Source: Iris pallida
Lineage: Eukaryota; Streptophyta; Magnoliopsida; Asparagales; Iridaceae
Assembly: GCA_029216955.1 (NCBI GenBank)
Contig: JANAVB010033216.1
Location: 10,534,408-10,598,407 of the forward strand
DNA length: 64,000 nt
Direction of reading: 5' to 3'
Shown here one piece after another: positions 34,690-45,829 of this stretch (position 1 is the first letter of the stretch; every line of letters starts with the position of its first letter). Both the position numbers and the translations under genes were made by a program. Below the pieces are notes generated by a model. It saw only the letters and a program-made list of their open reading frames with translations. It searched no databases and was not told where the DNA came from.

Positions 34690-34990
34690 GATTTGGTTGT
34701 ATTGCGCTGCCCAGTTTTAGAGTTTTGGTTGTATAAACTCAATAGTTTTCATTTTTATGAAAATTATTTTCTTGCGCAATTGGTGGAAATCGCTGGCAAA
34801 TGTTCAGTACAATCTACCGATTTGTGCAAGTCAGTCCAGCGCAAACTGATGCTTTGCACAAGTTGTTTCAGCACAATCTGATGACTTGCGCAAGTAGATG
34901 TATTGGCACAACTGGATATTTTGTTCATGTAGACTGCATTAGCATAATCTGATGCCATACACATAGCGCAATCTGATGCTTGCACAATTT
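34690..34990 (+). repeat. TGCGCAA motif cluster in intron 1 of the antisense gene
   Basis: About nine TGCGCAA or TGCACAA variants (for example TTGCGCAATTGG, ACTTGCGCAAG, CATAGCGCAATC), spaced roughly 25-35 bases, in the presumed first intron. The same core fills the H LTR. Confidence 0.75.
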
Positions 34991-35908
34991 GCTAATCTTT
35001 TGAACAGAATCTTTGATTTTACATGTACTGAATTTTGTCTCTTTGTTTGATGCAGTTAATCTCAGGGAAGACCAAGAATATGAGATCTTTACAGGGACTT
35101 TAGCTGAGCCTGAATTTAAGGAAGATCTGTCTCATGTGATATTTTCTTAGTATGCCCTGCCATCTTCTTGACAGGCCATTCTAATAGCACAGGACAATGA
35201 AACCTTGCTAAGTCTGATGAACGGGCAGCCACTGCAAACTGCTGACGCCGCTGTTCATAAGAAGCCTCTATTTCTGTTCGGTGAGGCTCTTGATAAGAGT
35301 TCTCAGCCGACACTTCGAGTTGAACAAAGACTCATTCAGAGAGGTGAGAAAAGAATACTGTTACCAGACATTGCCAGGTGCCTCCCCCTATCTCGCTATG
35401 CTCATGCAAGCTATCCCAGGAGGATGGACTGGGATATTACTCCTCTCCAGCAAGCCAGAACAGGAAACATTTGTGTGAAGAAAGGACCCAACAATAAGGA
35501 CATGTTTTATAGTTCCTAGGAGCGTCACAGCTCTCTGCTCAGGGGATTGAAACCTGGGTGCATCCCACCAGAGAACTCCTCCCTGCTGCTGCCAGTTAGA
35601 ACCCCGATCTTTGCGAATGAATTTACGAAGATTGAGGGAAGATGTCCGAATCAGGACATCCGATTGACAGGTCTGGTGAATCCAGATAACAAAAGATGGA
35701 ACTGTATAGCTAATTGGATATTGGCTCAGTTCGAAGAGAAGCTCAAGGAGATTGAGCTGTACCAGGCAGTATACTCTACCGTATATGGATTTCACCCCAA
35801 CTCTCATATGTTTTTCGCTTTGGCGGAGAGGTACAACTTTAGGACAGGGACTTTCATGACGCCCTGTGGAGAGATTGGACTGGCTCTTCATGAGATGAAG
35901 TATATCTC

Positions 35909-35913
35909 GAGCT
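35909..35913 (+). other. Target site duplication GAGCT, left copy (F)
   Basis: GAGCT precedes the LTR of F at 35914; the second copy is at 47835-47839. Removing F plus one copy restores the codon TTG and the reading frame of the mobile-domain gene. Confidence 0.92.
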
Positions 35914-36975
35914 TGTAGGAACGAAATAGTAAAGCGTAATACTCTAGAGGGGGGGTGAATAGAGTTGGCAGTGGAATAATGCTAATTAAAAAAATAAAGC
36001 ACAATCACAGAATATTAATCACAACTGAAATAAAGTAAAGACAGAGTTAAGAGAGCAAACGCAAAGACAGCGATGTATAATGGTTTCCCTCTGTTGAGGA
36101 CTAATCCAGTCGGTAGAACTCTTGCTACCAGTTGAATCCACTATTGGAAAAACCGTAAGTTTTCTTACGAAGTCCTTGCAACTTCTACAACGCGAGCTTT
36201 GATACGAAGAACTCGTCCAACTTCAAATGTGAAGAGGTATTCTTCAATCAAGCCTTCTGATTACAATCTCTCAGAAACTTCTAGACCGTACCGCACTGGC
36301 AAATTGACTAGAAGATTGTAATTGGCTTGGGATCTGAAATTGAAAGCTCTAGAAAACTCTTTGAAAGACTGAAAGCTTTAGATAGAGAGAAGATTGAAAG
36401 TGAATGAGTGTTTTGAAATGATCGAAATCCTTCTCTATTTATAGGAATTTCAAAGGCAGACTTCTGACAGAATTCGGGCAGAATTCGGGCAGAACTCTAT
36501 GAGCAAATCTCGGTCAAATCTGCAACTGTAGGAGGACCAAGTTCCAAGGATTCAAAATCACAACGGCCACCAACCGAACTCTGGCCGAACTCGGTCCGAG
36601 TTCTGTCAGGGTTTAGTCAGGGTTTAGTTAGGGTTTTAAAAAGCTTTTTGGTGATTTTTGAAAACCTTTTTGAAAACCTTTTTGTAAACCTTTTTGAGAG
36701 GACATTTTAAAAACATTTTGAACTCATTTAAGGGTAGCCTATTTTCCAGTACGACTCGGTGTACAACATATTCCTAGACTCAAATAAAATGAAAATACAT
36801 TACATAAGGAATTACAGACTCGAGTAGGCAAACAGATCTTCGGTCTTGAATTCAGTAGATAGTCATTCTTGATCATGTTCAAGAGTCCGAGATGTCCCGA
36901 CTAGCTTTGTATATCCAGACAGAGTTTAATCAATTATTAAAATCAGGTTTGACCATATGACCAAATGGGCCAACA
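35914..36975 (-). repeat. Element F, 3' LTR
   Basis: On the minus strand it runs from TGTTGGCCCATTTGG to TTTCGTTCCTACA. It keeps an intact CTATAAATAG TATA box at 36435-36444. Confidence 0.92.
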
Positions 36976-36990
36976 ATCTCTCCCATTTTG
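36976..36990 (-). other. Polypurine tract of F
   Basis: Minus strand CAAAATGGGAGAGAT directly before the LTR. Confidence 0.8.
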
Positions 36991-37564
36991 ATAATTGACA
37001 AACTATGAATAATATAACATTAAGCTTGTTGAAAATATCAAAAAGTAGAATTGTTCATATCCTGTATTATCTCAAATTAAAAATGTTAGATCTTTAATTT
37101 TCTCCCCCTTTGTCACTTAGCAAAATAATTGCAAAAGATAAAGCTCCCCCGCAATCAATGCATAAGTAACAAATAGTGAGAAAACATATATAAAAAAAAT
37201 AAAGCAGAAATAAAAGAGAAGTATCACAGGTATGTATTGTAAAAAAATCATCACAGGAATGTAATTTCACAGGCAGTTATAAAGAATGAAGCAATATAAG
37301 AAATAGTGCTAGCATAAACTGAAACTGAAACATAGTGCTGAAATAAACTGAATGCCATAAACTGAGGCATAATAAACATATCCATAAAAATAAAAGAGTA
37401 CTGAAGCAAACTAAAAAGTGCTAACAATAATCAAAAAGTACTGATAATAACTTAGAATGTCGGAGCATTTCCAAGTGTACAATAAAATATCACTCAAAAT
37501 CATATAGTCACATCTCCTCATCATCATCCTCATCATCATCATCAGCAGCTCGACCAGCATGTCC
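36991..37564 (-). other. F 3' untranslated region
   Basis: AT-rich sequence between the third ORF and the polypurine tract. It includes a short CAT/ATC trinucleotide run at about 37509-37545 that partly encodes poly-Met in a shadow frame. No gene seen. Confidence 0.6.
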
Positions 37565-38812
37565 TTAAGTACCAGCTCCAGAGGTACCAGCGCCAGAAGG
37601 ATGCGGAGGGGCGCCAGCATAGAACTCACCAACAAAGTCACAAGATGGAGCACGATCAGAACGGTACCAATCATAGGCGTTACCGGGCTGGAAGTAGGCA
37701 TGAACAGCCTCATCCTCACAGCGGTAACCAGAAAAAGCTGGATCTCTAGGGATGGAACCGACTGAATGACCAGTCTGGGCGAAACGAAGATCAGCTAAGG
37801 AATTTACAAGCGTCTGATAGCGGGTGACGTCGCGAAACTCACGTTCACGGGCCATGTCCGTCATCGAGACGTACAAAGCAGATAAATGCTGATGTATGCC
37901 CTCAAATGTTATGGCATACTGATGAGGTGGTGGAGGAGGTGCAGTAGGAGGAGCAGAAGATGGAGCTGAAGCAGTCATGCTACGACGAGATAACTGAAGA
38001 AACTTGGGCTCAGGGTCCTGAGTACAAGTCGACAGATCGATATCGAAGCACTGAAAGATGCGTGGGAGAATCATCGCGTAAGAGAGATTTCTATCTCTTG
38101 CACGACAACGACCCATCATCTGAATCATGGTCTTAGGGGCAGAAAATGGAATCCCCTTAAGAATGTGGTACATGGCGGACAGTTCAAGAGAAGTCACATC
38201 ATCTTTTGAAGTAGATTTTGGAAGGATAGTGGAATAGATGATGCAATACAATTCATAGTTAAACAAGTTCAGGTTGTTAGCCTTGAATTTTCTAGAGCGT
38301 ACTCTATCAGGTGCACAGAGTTCCGCTTTGAAACTGACGAGTGTCGTGCCTTCGAGAAAATCAAATTCAGTGATGTCAACTAGCGGTTCACCTTCGTTAG
38401 GGATACCAAGGATCTCCGCTAAGAGGTCATCATTGAAATTGATATCAATACCTCCAACACGAGTGCTCACATCAAAAGTGTTTAATATGAGATTACAATA
38501 AAATAATCTAATGGCATTAGTTGCTATAGGAAAGCAGATTTTAACAAAAAGATGTAACCCTAATGCCTCAAAGAAATAACGATGATTAGGAAATACAGTC
38601 TATTTGACTGGTGCGCCTGTGCAAGTGGATCTCATGGAGAAGTCTCCATACCATAGTAGGGCTTGGTCTAGGGTTTGAAAGAAAAACCCGTCGAACGCAC
38701 CGTCGCTCGTTTGGACCGGCGAGAAGAGGGAATCCGTATGCGGATGCGAAGATGACCCTTCCTCACTAGGGTTCGTCTTCTTCCTCTTTGAAGGATTGAA
38801 TTTGGGTGCCAT
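37565..38812 (-). pseudogene. Third ORF of F, plant-transposon-protein-like
   Basis: It starts MAPKFNPSKRKKTNPSEEGS (38812) and stays in one frame for about 415 codons, apart from a TAG at 38600-38602 (APVK-stop-TVFPNHRYFF). A basic, Ser-rich N-terminus is followed by a helical domain (DLLAEILGIPNEGE, LNLFNYELYCIIYSTILPKS, LSAMYHILKGIPFSAPKTMI). It resembles the putative plant transposon protein domain found in many plant repeat ORFs, but this is from memory. A Pro-rich stretch (SAPPTAPPPPPH) and a C-terminal tail follow. It lies where SIRE elements carry an env-like ORF, but no signal peptide or membrane helix is visible. Confidence 0.65.
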
Positions 38813-39420
38813 TTGTGCAAATTAAAAAAATACACTAATTAAAAAGTGGAGAAAGATGGGGTTATACCTCCCGAAATCAAAGTATGTCGAAGAGAACGAC
38901 GAACTCCGCACGAATCCAAATTTTGGATTTATTTCACCACTTAGATTGGAAGAAGGAGGGTGGTGAAAAGCTAGGGTTCGGGGCTCCTTCGCGGCTGCTG
39001 CTGCTGTTGTGATTAGTTTGGAAGCAATGAAGAAGAAGGGCTTCTCGGGTTCTGTATATATAACCTGACATCCTCAACCGAACTCGGGCCGAATTCGGTC
39101 AGAGCTCTGGCCGAATTCGCCTAGGGTTCTTTATAGTTGATTTTTGCCATTCTTTTTTATTGTCTCATTTTAAATATTTAATTCAAAGATTAGTCATTTC
39201 AACTTTAATTAACATAATTAATATTATTTTATAGATTAAATGTCGTTACACAGCGACTGTTTCAGATTAGCTTTAGGAGTACTGTCCCAGCTGGCGGAGG
39301 TTCACCGGGGAACTCTAAAGTACCGCTTCACTTCAACCGTAGTTGTGGTGACAGACAGACTCTTTATTGGCTTGTCTTTAACACAGTTTTTGTATAATGA
39401 TATATAATCATAAAACAAGA

Positions 39421-42207
39421 TTAATTAATATTATTGATGTCCAAAATTCCTAATTCTCGACGTAAATAATTGAAACGATCTTCCGCTAGAGGTTTAGTGA
39501 AGATGTCAGCTAGTTGATTTTCAGTATCTATGTATACAAGGTTTATATCTCCATTTTGACGATAATCTCTAAGAAAGTGATGTCGAATCTCGATATATTT
39601 AGTACGAGAGTGACATACTGGATTCTTAGTTAAGTTAATAGTGCTCGTGTTATCACAAAAAATAGGAATATGTGTGTAAAATAAATCATAGTCTTCTAGG
39701 GTTTGTTTCATCCATAAAATCTGAGCACAACAGCGTCCTGCGGCGATGTACTCAGCCTCTGTTGTTGATAGGGCTACAGAATTTTGCTTTTTACTAAACC
39801 ATGAGACTAAAGCCTTGCCTAAGAAATGACATGTGCCACTGGTACTTTTTCTATCAACTTTGCATCCAGCAAAATCTGCATCCGAATAACCAATAAGGTC
39901 AAAGGACTTAGTTTTGGGATACCACAAGCCAACAGAAGAAGTGCCCTTAAGGTATCGAAAGATACGCTTAACTGCGGACAGATGTGATTTCTTTGGGTTA
40001 GCTTGAAAACGTGCACACAGGCAAACACTAAACATTATATCTGGACGACTAACAGTTAAATAAAGTAAACTACCAATCATACCTCGATACTTACGTGTGT
40101 CGACTGGCTTGCGTTGTTCATCTGAATCAAGCTTTGTTGAAGTTGCCATTGGAGTGCCAATAGGTTTGACATTGTCCAGATCAAACTTCTTTAGCAGGTC
40201 TTTTGTATACTTGGCTTGATTTATAAAAGTCCTATTATCAGTTTGTTTGATTTGCAATCCGAGAAAGAATTTCAGCTCTTCCATCATGCTCATCTCAAAC
40301 TCATTCTGCATATACTTAGAAAATTCTTGACACAGAGATTCATCAGTAGATCCAAATATAATATCATCAACATAGATTTGAATTAAAAGAAGTTTGCCAT
40401 TAAAAGACTTAATAAATAGTGTAGTGTCAACCTTGCCTTTTGAAAAACCGTTGTCAAGTAGAAAAGAGCTTAGACGATAATACCAAGCACGAGGGGCTTG
40501 TTTTAAACTGTATAAGGCTTTCTTCAACTTGAAAACATGATCAGGGTTTTTGAAATCCGTGAAACCTGGAGGTTGTGCTACAAAAACTTTTTCTTTTATA
40601 AAACTATTTAAAAAAGCACTCTTGACATCCATTTGAAATAGTTTGAAATTATGAAAACATGCAAATGCACATAACATGCGAATGGATTCTAACCTCGCAA
40701 CTGGGGCATAAGTCTCATCGTATTCGATACCTTCTTCTTGATTGTATCCTTGAGCTACGAGTCGAGCCTTATTACGAGTCACTAAACCATTCTTATTTAG
40801 TTTATTTTGGAATACCCAACGGGTGCCAATGACCGGATGATCAATAGGCCTGGAAACAAGTTTCCAAACTTGATTCCGTTTAAATTGGTTTAATTCCTCT
40901 TGCATAGCATCTATGCAAAAACTATCACTACATGCTTCATCAATAATTTTGGGTTCTAGCTGTGAAATAAATGCAACACTAGAAACAATATCTCTACTGG
41001 ATGCACGAGTACTTACTCCTTTGGTAATATCACCAATTACCAAATCTTTTGGATGATCAGCTATAAATTTCAACCTTTTTGGTAAATTCTGAAGATAGCT
41101 GGTTCCTGGATCTTCTCTAGGAGGTTCAGCTAGTACAGAGCTTGGTTGAGGATCAGCTGATGTTGAGCTTGGTACAGTTGGATCTTTGTCATTGTCATCG
41201 ATAGTCATTTGATTTAGTTCATCAAAGGTGACGTTGATTGACTCTTCGATGATCATGGTTCTTTTGTTGAAGACTCTGTATCCTTTGCTCTTGGCCGCAT
41301 AACCTAAAAATATACCTTCATCGGCCTTTTTATCAAATTTTCCCAAATTGTCTTTTGTATTAAGAATAAAACATTTACAACCAAATATTCTAAAGTATGA
41401 AACAGATGGAATTCTATCAAACCATAACTCAAATGGAGTCTTCTTCGATTTGGGTCGAATTAGAACTCTATTGAGTACAAAGCAAGCTGTATTGACAGCT
41501 TCAGCCCAGAAATATTTGGGTAGACTAAACTGGTTTAACATCACTATGGCCATTTCGGTTAGAGTTCTGTTCTTAGGTTCCACAACTCCATTTTGTTGTG
41601 GAGTCCTAGGGCAGGAGAACTCGTGTACAAAACTGTGTGTGTCACAAAATTGCTCAAAATTAGCATTCTCAAATTCGCCTCCATGATCGCTTCTTATGCG
41701 AGTGATCATGTAACCTTTTTCATTCTTTGTGGATAATCTTGAGATCGTATCCATATTAGCGTGACCGAGTCTCATATGCCATAGATGACTCTCATCACTC
41801 TTGGCCATTAAGCATCTACCTGAAATGTTAGTTTCTTCTAACAAATAGAAAACATATATATTGTCTTTCCTGATACCTTCAAAGATAGTACTACCAGTTG
41901 AGCTATCAACTATAGTATATTTGTCTTTGCCAAAGTTGATGCCATAACCATGATCAGCTAGATGACTAATGCTGAGTAGATTATGTTTCAACTCGGTAAC
42001 CAGACAGACATCCTTAATCACAGGATAGGGAGACTTACCAACATCACCGATACCAATAATATACCCTTTCAAGTTATTACCGAAGGAGACATAGCCTTCC
42101 TTCTTTTTCTTCGACAGTGTTGCAAATAGGGTAGCGTCACCGGTCATATGCCGTGAGCAACCGCTGTCGAGGATCCATTTGCTTCTAGCATGAGAAGGGT
42201 GTTCCAC
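39421..42207 (-). CDS. pol: F pol: PR-INT-RT-RNase H, integrase deleted
   Basis: The 928-codon frame has the protease motif DSGCSRHM (residues 14-21), the pre-integrase histidines in LWHMRLGHAN (142-151), integrase Asp in SDHGGEFEN (173-181) with PQQNGVVEP, RT with YVDDIIFGS, and RNase H with YSDADFAG and the DNTS/KYIEIRHHFLRD end. At residues 159-161 (DNA about 41725-41735) the sequence jumps from ISRLST to KNEKGYMITRI. The Cys pair of the zinc finger and the first catalytic Asp of integrase are gone, roughly 110-130 residues. VVEP also replaces the usual VVER-K. It overlaps gag by 23 bases in another frame. Confidence 0.85.
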   Translation of the reverse strand: MEHPSHARSKWILDSGCSRHMTGDATLFATLSKKKKEGYVSFGNNLKGYIIGIGDVGKSPYPVIKDVCLVTELKHNLLSISHLADHGYGINFGKDKYTIVDSSTGSTIFEGIRKDNIYVFYLLEETNISGRCLMAKSDESHLWHMRLGHANMDTISRLSTKNEKGYMITRIRSDHGGEFENANFEQFCDTHSFVHEFSCPRTPQQNGVVEPKNRTLTEMAIVMLNQFSLPKYFWAEAVNTACFVLNRVLIRPKSKKTPFELWFDRIPSVSYFRIFGCKCFILNTKDNLGKFDKKADEGIFLGYAAKSKGYRVFNKRTMIIEESINVTFDELNQMTIDDNDKDPTVPSSTSADPQPSSVLAEPPREDPGTSYLQNLPKRLKFIADHPKDLVIGDITKGVSTRASSRDIVSSVAFISQLEPKIIDEACSDSFCIDAMQEELNQFKRNQVWKLVSRPIDHPVIGTRWVFQNKLNKNGLVTRNKARLVAQGYNQEEGIEYDETYAPVARLESIRMLCAFACFHNFKLFQMDVKSAFLNSFIKEKVFVAQPPGFTDFKNPDHVFKLKKALYSLKQAPRAWYYRLSSFLLDNGFSKGKVDTTLFIKSFNGKLLLIQIYVDDIIFGSTDESLCQEFSKYMQNEFEMSMMEELKFFLGLQIKQTDNRTFINQAKYTKDLLKKFDLDNVKPIGTPMATSTKLDSDEQRKPVDTRKYRGMIGSLLYLTVSRPDIMFSVCLCARFQANPKKSHLSAVKRIFRYLKGTSSVGLWYPKTKSFDLIGYSDADFAGCKVDRKSTSGTCHFLGKALVSWFSKKQNSVALSTTEAEYIAAGRCCAQILWMKQTLEDYDLFYTHIPIFCDNTSTINLTKNPVCHSRTKYIEIRHHFLRDYRQNGDINLVYIDTENQLADIFTKPLAEDRFNYLRRELGILDINNIN

Positions 42208-44047
42208 CTACAAAACAGTTTGCAGATGAAACTTTTGGTACCCATTTCTTGTAGGGTCCTGAATTATTAGCTTTAGGTATCCAAGCATAAACATTTAAAT
42301 CAACAAGCTTTCTCATTCTACATGCAGATAAAATATGACCAATGAGGCCACAATAATGACATTGTGCATGTCGAGTGTTGAAAGCTGAGTGGTGTGCATG
42401 GTTGGTAGGTTTAGGTTTTCTAGTATAGAAGAAAGCATACCTATAATCTTGTTTGGGCTTAACCTTTTGGGGTAAAGGTTTTATATGGTTAGGTCTGACA
42501 GTGTTTGGCTTGGGAATGTTCCGATTTTTCGGTAAGTGACACGTGTTAGGGAAGAAAGCAGCAGGCTCATGCTGTTTTCCTAACCTAATTTCCAATCTTT
42601 TGGAAGTATCAAATAACTTAGTATAATCAAAAGTAAGTGATTCCATTCTGATTTGTGCACATCGAAGACTTTTCTTCTCTATAGAAAGTTCTTCGTTGAG
42701 TTGGTCAATAATTTTGTCTTTCTCTTCAGATGACTTGGTAGTCTCGTGTAATAAGAGCTTTGTTAAAGAAAGCTCACCAGACTCACTAACATTATTTCTA
42801 ACCTCAGCTAGTAGGTCGGTAAGTCTACCTATTTCACCTTTGTACTCTTTGAGTACCTTCTTAGAGGTCTGATACTTGATACGCAGTTTCCTGTAATCAG
42901 TCATCAGGTCACTTAAGGCATCTCCTAATTGCTCAAAGGTGAAGTCATCATAAGTATCAACTACAGGTTCAGTAGGTACCTGATCGGATGCCATAAAGCA
43001 TACGTTTGTAGCATCTTCTGATTGTTCGTCTTCTGAGTCGCTGGCTTCACTTTCATGCCATATGCTGGTATTGGCATATCTCCTAGATGTTGATTTCTTC
43101 AGGTTTCCTTTTTCATACCTGTTGCTCTTCTTGCTTGATGATGAGTTTGTGGGACAATCCTTCTTCATGTGTCCCTTCTTCTTACAACCATAGCAGACAA
43201 CATCTTCTTGATACCAGTTGTTGCTGTTGTTTTCTTTGACTCTCTTCTCATGTCTCATGAATCTTTTGAACTTGCTTGCTAGGAGTGCTTGATCTTCAGC
43301 ATCAGATCTACTGCTGTCTGAGTCACCTTCAGCAGCTTTTCTATGCTGAGCCTTGAAAGCGATCGACTTCTCCTTTGGTGCAGGCTCTTCAAAATCTTGT
43401 AGCTCCAGTTCATGAGTGAGTAGCTTACCTATGAGTACTTCGAGGGACATAGTTGTGAGGTCGTTCCCTTCAATGATTGCAGTAGCCTTCAGAATCCAGT
43501 TCTTGGTGAGAGCTCGCAGGAGTTTGCGAATCTTTTCATGGTTACTGTAATCTTTGCCTAAGGAGGACAAAGGATTTATAATATCCAAGAATCTTTCGAA
43601 CATTTGTGTAACTATTTCGTTGGGCTTCATCTTGAACGCCTCGTACTCTTGAGTAAGTCTGCTGACTTTAGATTCTTTGACTTGAGTTGTGCCTTCATGT
43701 GTGACTTCAAGTAGCTTCCATACTTCATTAGCCGTTGTGCAGATAGACACCCTGTTAAATTCAGTTATGTCTAAAGCACAAAAAAGAGCATTAATGGCAC
43801 GTGCGTCAAGACTGGCCCTTTTCTTTTCTTCCTCTGTATATTTGCTGTGGGGTTTTTCAACTAAAACTCCATCAACATTTATACGAGGTGGCTTTTGATA
43901 GCCATCAAGAACAATGGACCATAAATCAAAGTCAAGTGATTTCAAGAAGAAACTCATCCATGTTTTCCAATAGGTATAGTTTGTACCATCAAATAGTGGG
44001 GGTCTGTTTGTGGCCTGGCCTTCACTTGTGAATTTTACAGTTGCCAT
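42185..44047 (-). CDS. gag: F gag polyprotein with two zinc knuckles
   Basis: 620 residues from ATG at 44047, 81 bases inside the primer site. The N-terminal FDGTNYTYWKTWMSFFL is typical of copia gag (UBN2-type). The capsid region includes KVSRLTQEYEAFKMKPNEIV, then a first knuckle CYGCKKKGHMKKDC (C-x2-C-x4-H-x4-C), a long coiled-coil stretch, and a second knuckle CHYCGLIGHILSAC near residue 570. Two knuckles separated by a coiled coil are seen in SIRE-type gag. The frame is intact. Pol is in a different frame, either by programmed shift or a mutation near 42190. Confidence 0.88.
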   Translation of the reverse strand: MATVKFTSEGQATNRPPLFDGTNYTYWKTWMSFFLKSLDFDLWSIVLDGYQKPPRINVDGVLVEKPHSKYTEEEKKRASLDARAINALFCALDITEFNRVSICTTANEVWKLLEVTHEGTTQVKESKVSRLTQEYEAFKMKPNEIVTQMFERFLDIINPLSSLGKDYSNHEKIRKLLRALTKNWILKATAIIEGNDLTTMSLEVLIGKLLTHELELQDFEEPAPKEKSIAFKAQHRKAAEGDSDSSRSDAEDQALLASKFKRFMRHEKRVKENNSNNWYQEDVVCYGCKKKGHMKKDCPTNSSSSKKSNRYEKGNLKKSTSRRYANTSIWHESEASDSEDEQSEDATNVCFMASDQVPTEPVVDTYDDFTFEQLGDALSDLMTDYRKLRIKYQTSKKVLKEYKGEIGRLTDLLAEVRNNVSESGELSLTKLLLHETTKSSEEKDKIIDQLNEELSIEKKSLRCAQIRMESLTFDYTKLFDTSKRLEIRLGKQHEPAAFFPNTCHLPKNRNIPKPNTVRPNHIKPLPQKVKPKQDYRYAFFYTRKPKPTNHAHHSAFNTRHAQCHYCGLIGHILSACRMRKLVDLNVYAWIPKANNSGPYKKWVPKVSSANCFVGGTPFSC

Positions 44048-44127
44048 GTGTTGTGCTGTGATCTATATAACAGTTAATTAAAATGAATAAATAATTACAC
44101 TATTACCTTTACTTTACCTCTAACACC

Positions 44128-44140
44128 CGCTCTGATACCA
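44128..44140 (-). other. Primer-binding site of F
   Basis: Minus strand TGGTATCAGAGCG, two bases inside the 5' LTR; complementary to initiator-Met tRNA. Confidence 0.88.
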
Positions 44141-45185
44141 ATTGTAGGAACGAAATAGTAAAGCGTAATACTCTAGAGGGGAGGTGAATAGAGTTGGCAG
44201 CAGAATAATGCTAATTAAAAAATGTTAGCAGCACAATCACTGAATATTAATCACAACTGAAATAAAGTAAAGACAGAGTTAAGAGAGCAAACGCAAAGAC
44301 AGCGATGTATACTAGTTTCTCTCTGTTGAGGACTAATCCAGTCGGTAGAACTCTTGCTACCAGTTGAATCCACTATTAGAAAAACCGCAAGTTTTCTTAC
44401 GAAGTCCTTGCAACTTCTACAATGCGAGCTTTGATACGAAGAACTCGTCCAACTTCAAATGTGAAGAGGTATTCTTCAATCAAGCCTTCTAATTACAATC
44501 TCTCAGAAACTTCTAGACCGTACCGCACTGGCAAATTGACTAGAGGATTGTAATTGGCTTGGAATCTGAAATTGAAAGCTCTAGAAAACTCTTTGAAAGA
44601 CTGAAAGCTTTAGATAGAGTGAAGATTAAAAGTGAATGGGTGTTTTGAAATGATCGAAATCCTTCTCTATTTACAGGAATTTCAAAGGCAGACTTCTGAC
44701 AGAATTCGGGCAGAATTCGGACAGAACTCTATGAGCAAATCTCGGTCAAATCCGCAACTGCAGGAGGACCAAGTTCCAAGGATTCAAAATCACAACGGCC
44801 ACCAACCGAACTCTGGCCGAACTCTGGTCGAACTCGGTCCGAGTTCTGTTAGGGTTTAGTCAGGGTTTAGTTAGGGTTTTAAAAAGCTTTTTGGTGATTT
44901 TTGAAAACCTTTTTGTAAACCTTTTTGAGAGGACATTTTAAAAACATTTTGAACTCATTTAAGGGTAGCCTATTTGCCAGTACGACTCGGTGTACAACAT
45001 ATTCCTAGACTCAAATAAAATGAAAATACATTGCATAAGGAATTACAGACTCGAGTAGGCAAACAGATCTTCGGTCTTGAATTCAGTGGATAGTCATTCT
45101 TGATCATATTCAAGAGTCCGAGATGTCCCGACTAGCTTTGTATATCCAGACAGAGTTTAATCAATTATTAAAATCAGGTTTGACC

Positions 45186-45190
45186 ATATG
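45186..45190 (+). other. Target site duplication ATATG, left copy (G)
   Basis: ATATG precedes the TGTCACCCC start of G and is repeated at 47814-47818. Confidence 0.92.
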
Positions 45191-45829
45191 TGTCACCCCT
45201 ATTTCCTGTATTTCGTATTTGTACTCGTAATTTGATTTTTGGCACGTATTTTATTTTCTCGACTTGTGGACTCGATTTCTCGTAAATGGGTTTTGGACCA
45301 TGGCTTGGTTTTATTTTGTGGAGTTGGTTTGATTTGGTTTGGTTCATCATGAGTGGAACACCTTAGCCTATTCTCCCCCTCCATTCCATCACAACTACCC
45401 TCATTAAAACCTACCAACCTTTTCTCTCTCCTCCATAACTCCATCAATTTCTTTCAACTTCTTCTTCTTCCTTCTTCCACACAACTCCCCAACCCATAGG
45501 CAAGTGCACCTTGCCATCAAATAAGCACCACTTTTTATTTGTCCATTAACTAGATTAGGCCATGGAGAACAACTTTAGAACTTGACATTTTATGATTTGG
45601 AGCTTTCATTCTTCTAGATCTAGGTTTTAACCATTTTCAAAAATCCTTGGTTTTGATCTATTAAACTTTGATTTTTGCTTGTTTTGATGCTTCCATGTGG
45701 AAGAGAATTCAATTTTACTCAAGTTAGAACTTTGAAAATCTAGATTTGGTTTTGATTTGACAAAGTTATGAAGAATTGAAGTTCTTGGTATTCTTGGACC
45801 TGCTCTCGGCCAGGAAGAACATCCCTCTG

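Noticed and set aside
35136..35174. Small intron in the mobile-domain gene ending CTTGACAG
   Set aside because: It would be 39 bases, too short for plant splicing. The region reads in frame if TAG and TGA there are treated as C-to-T stops.
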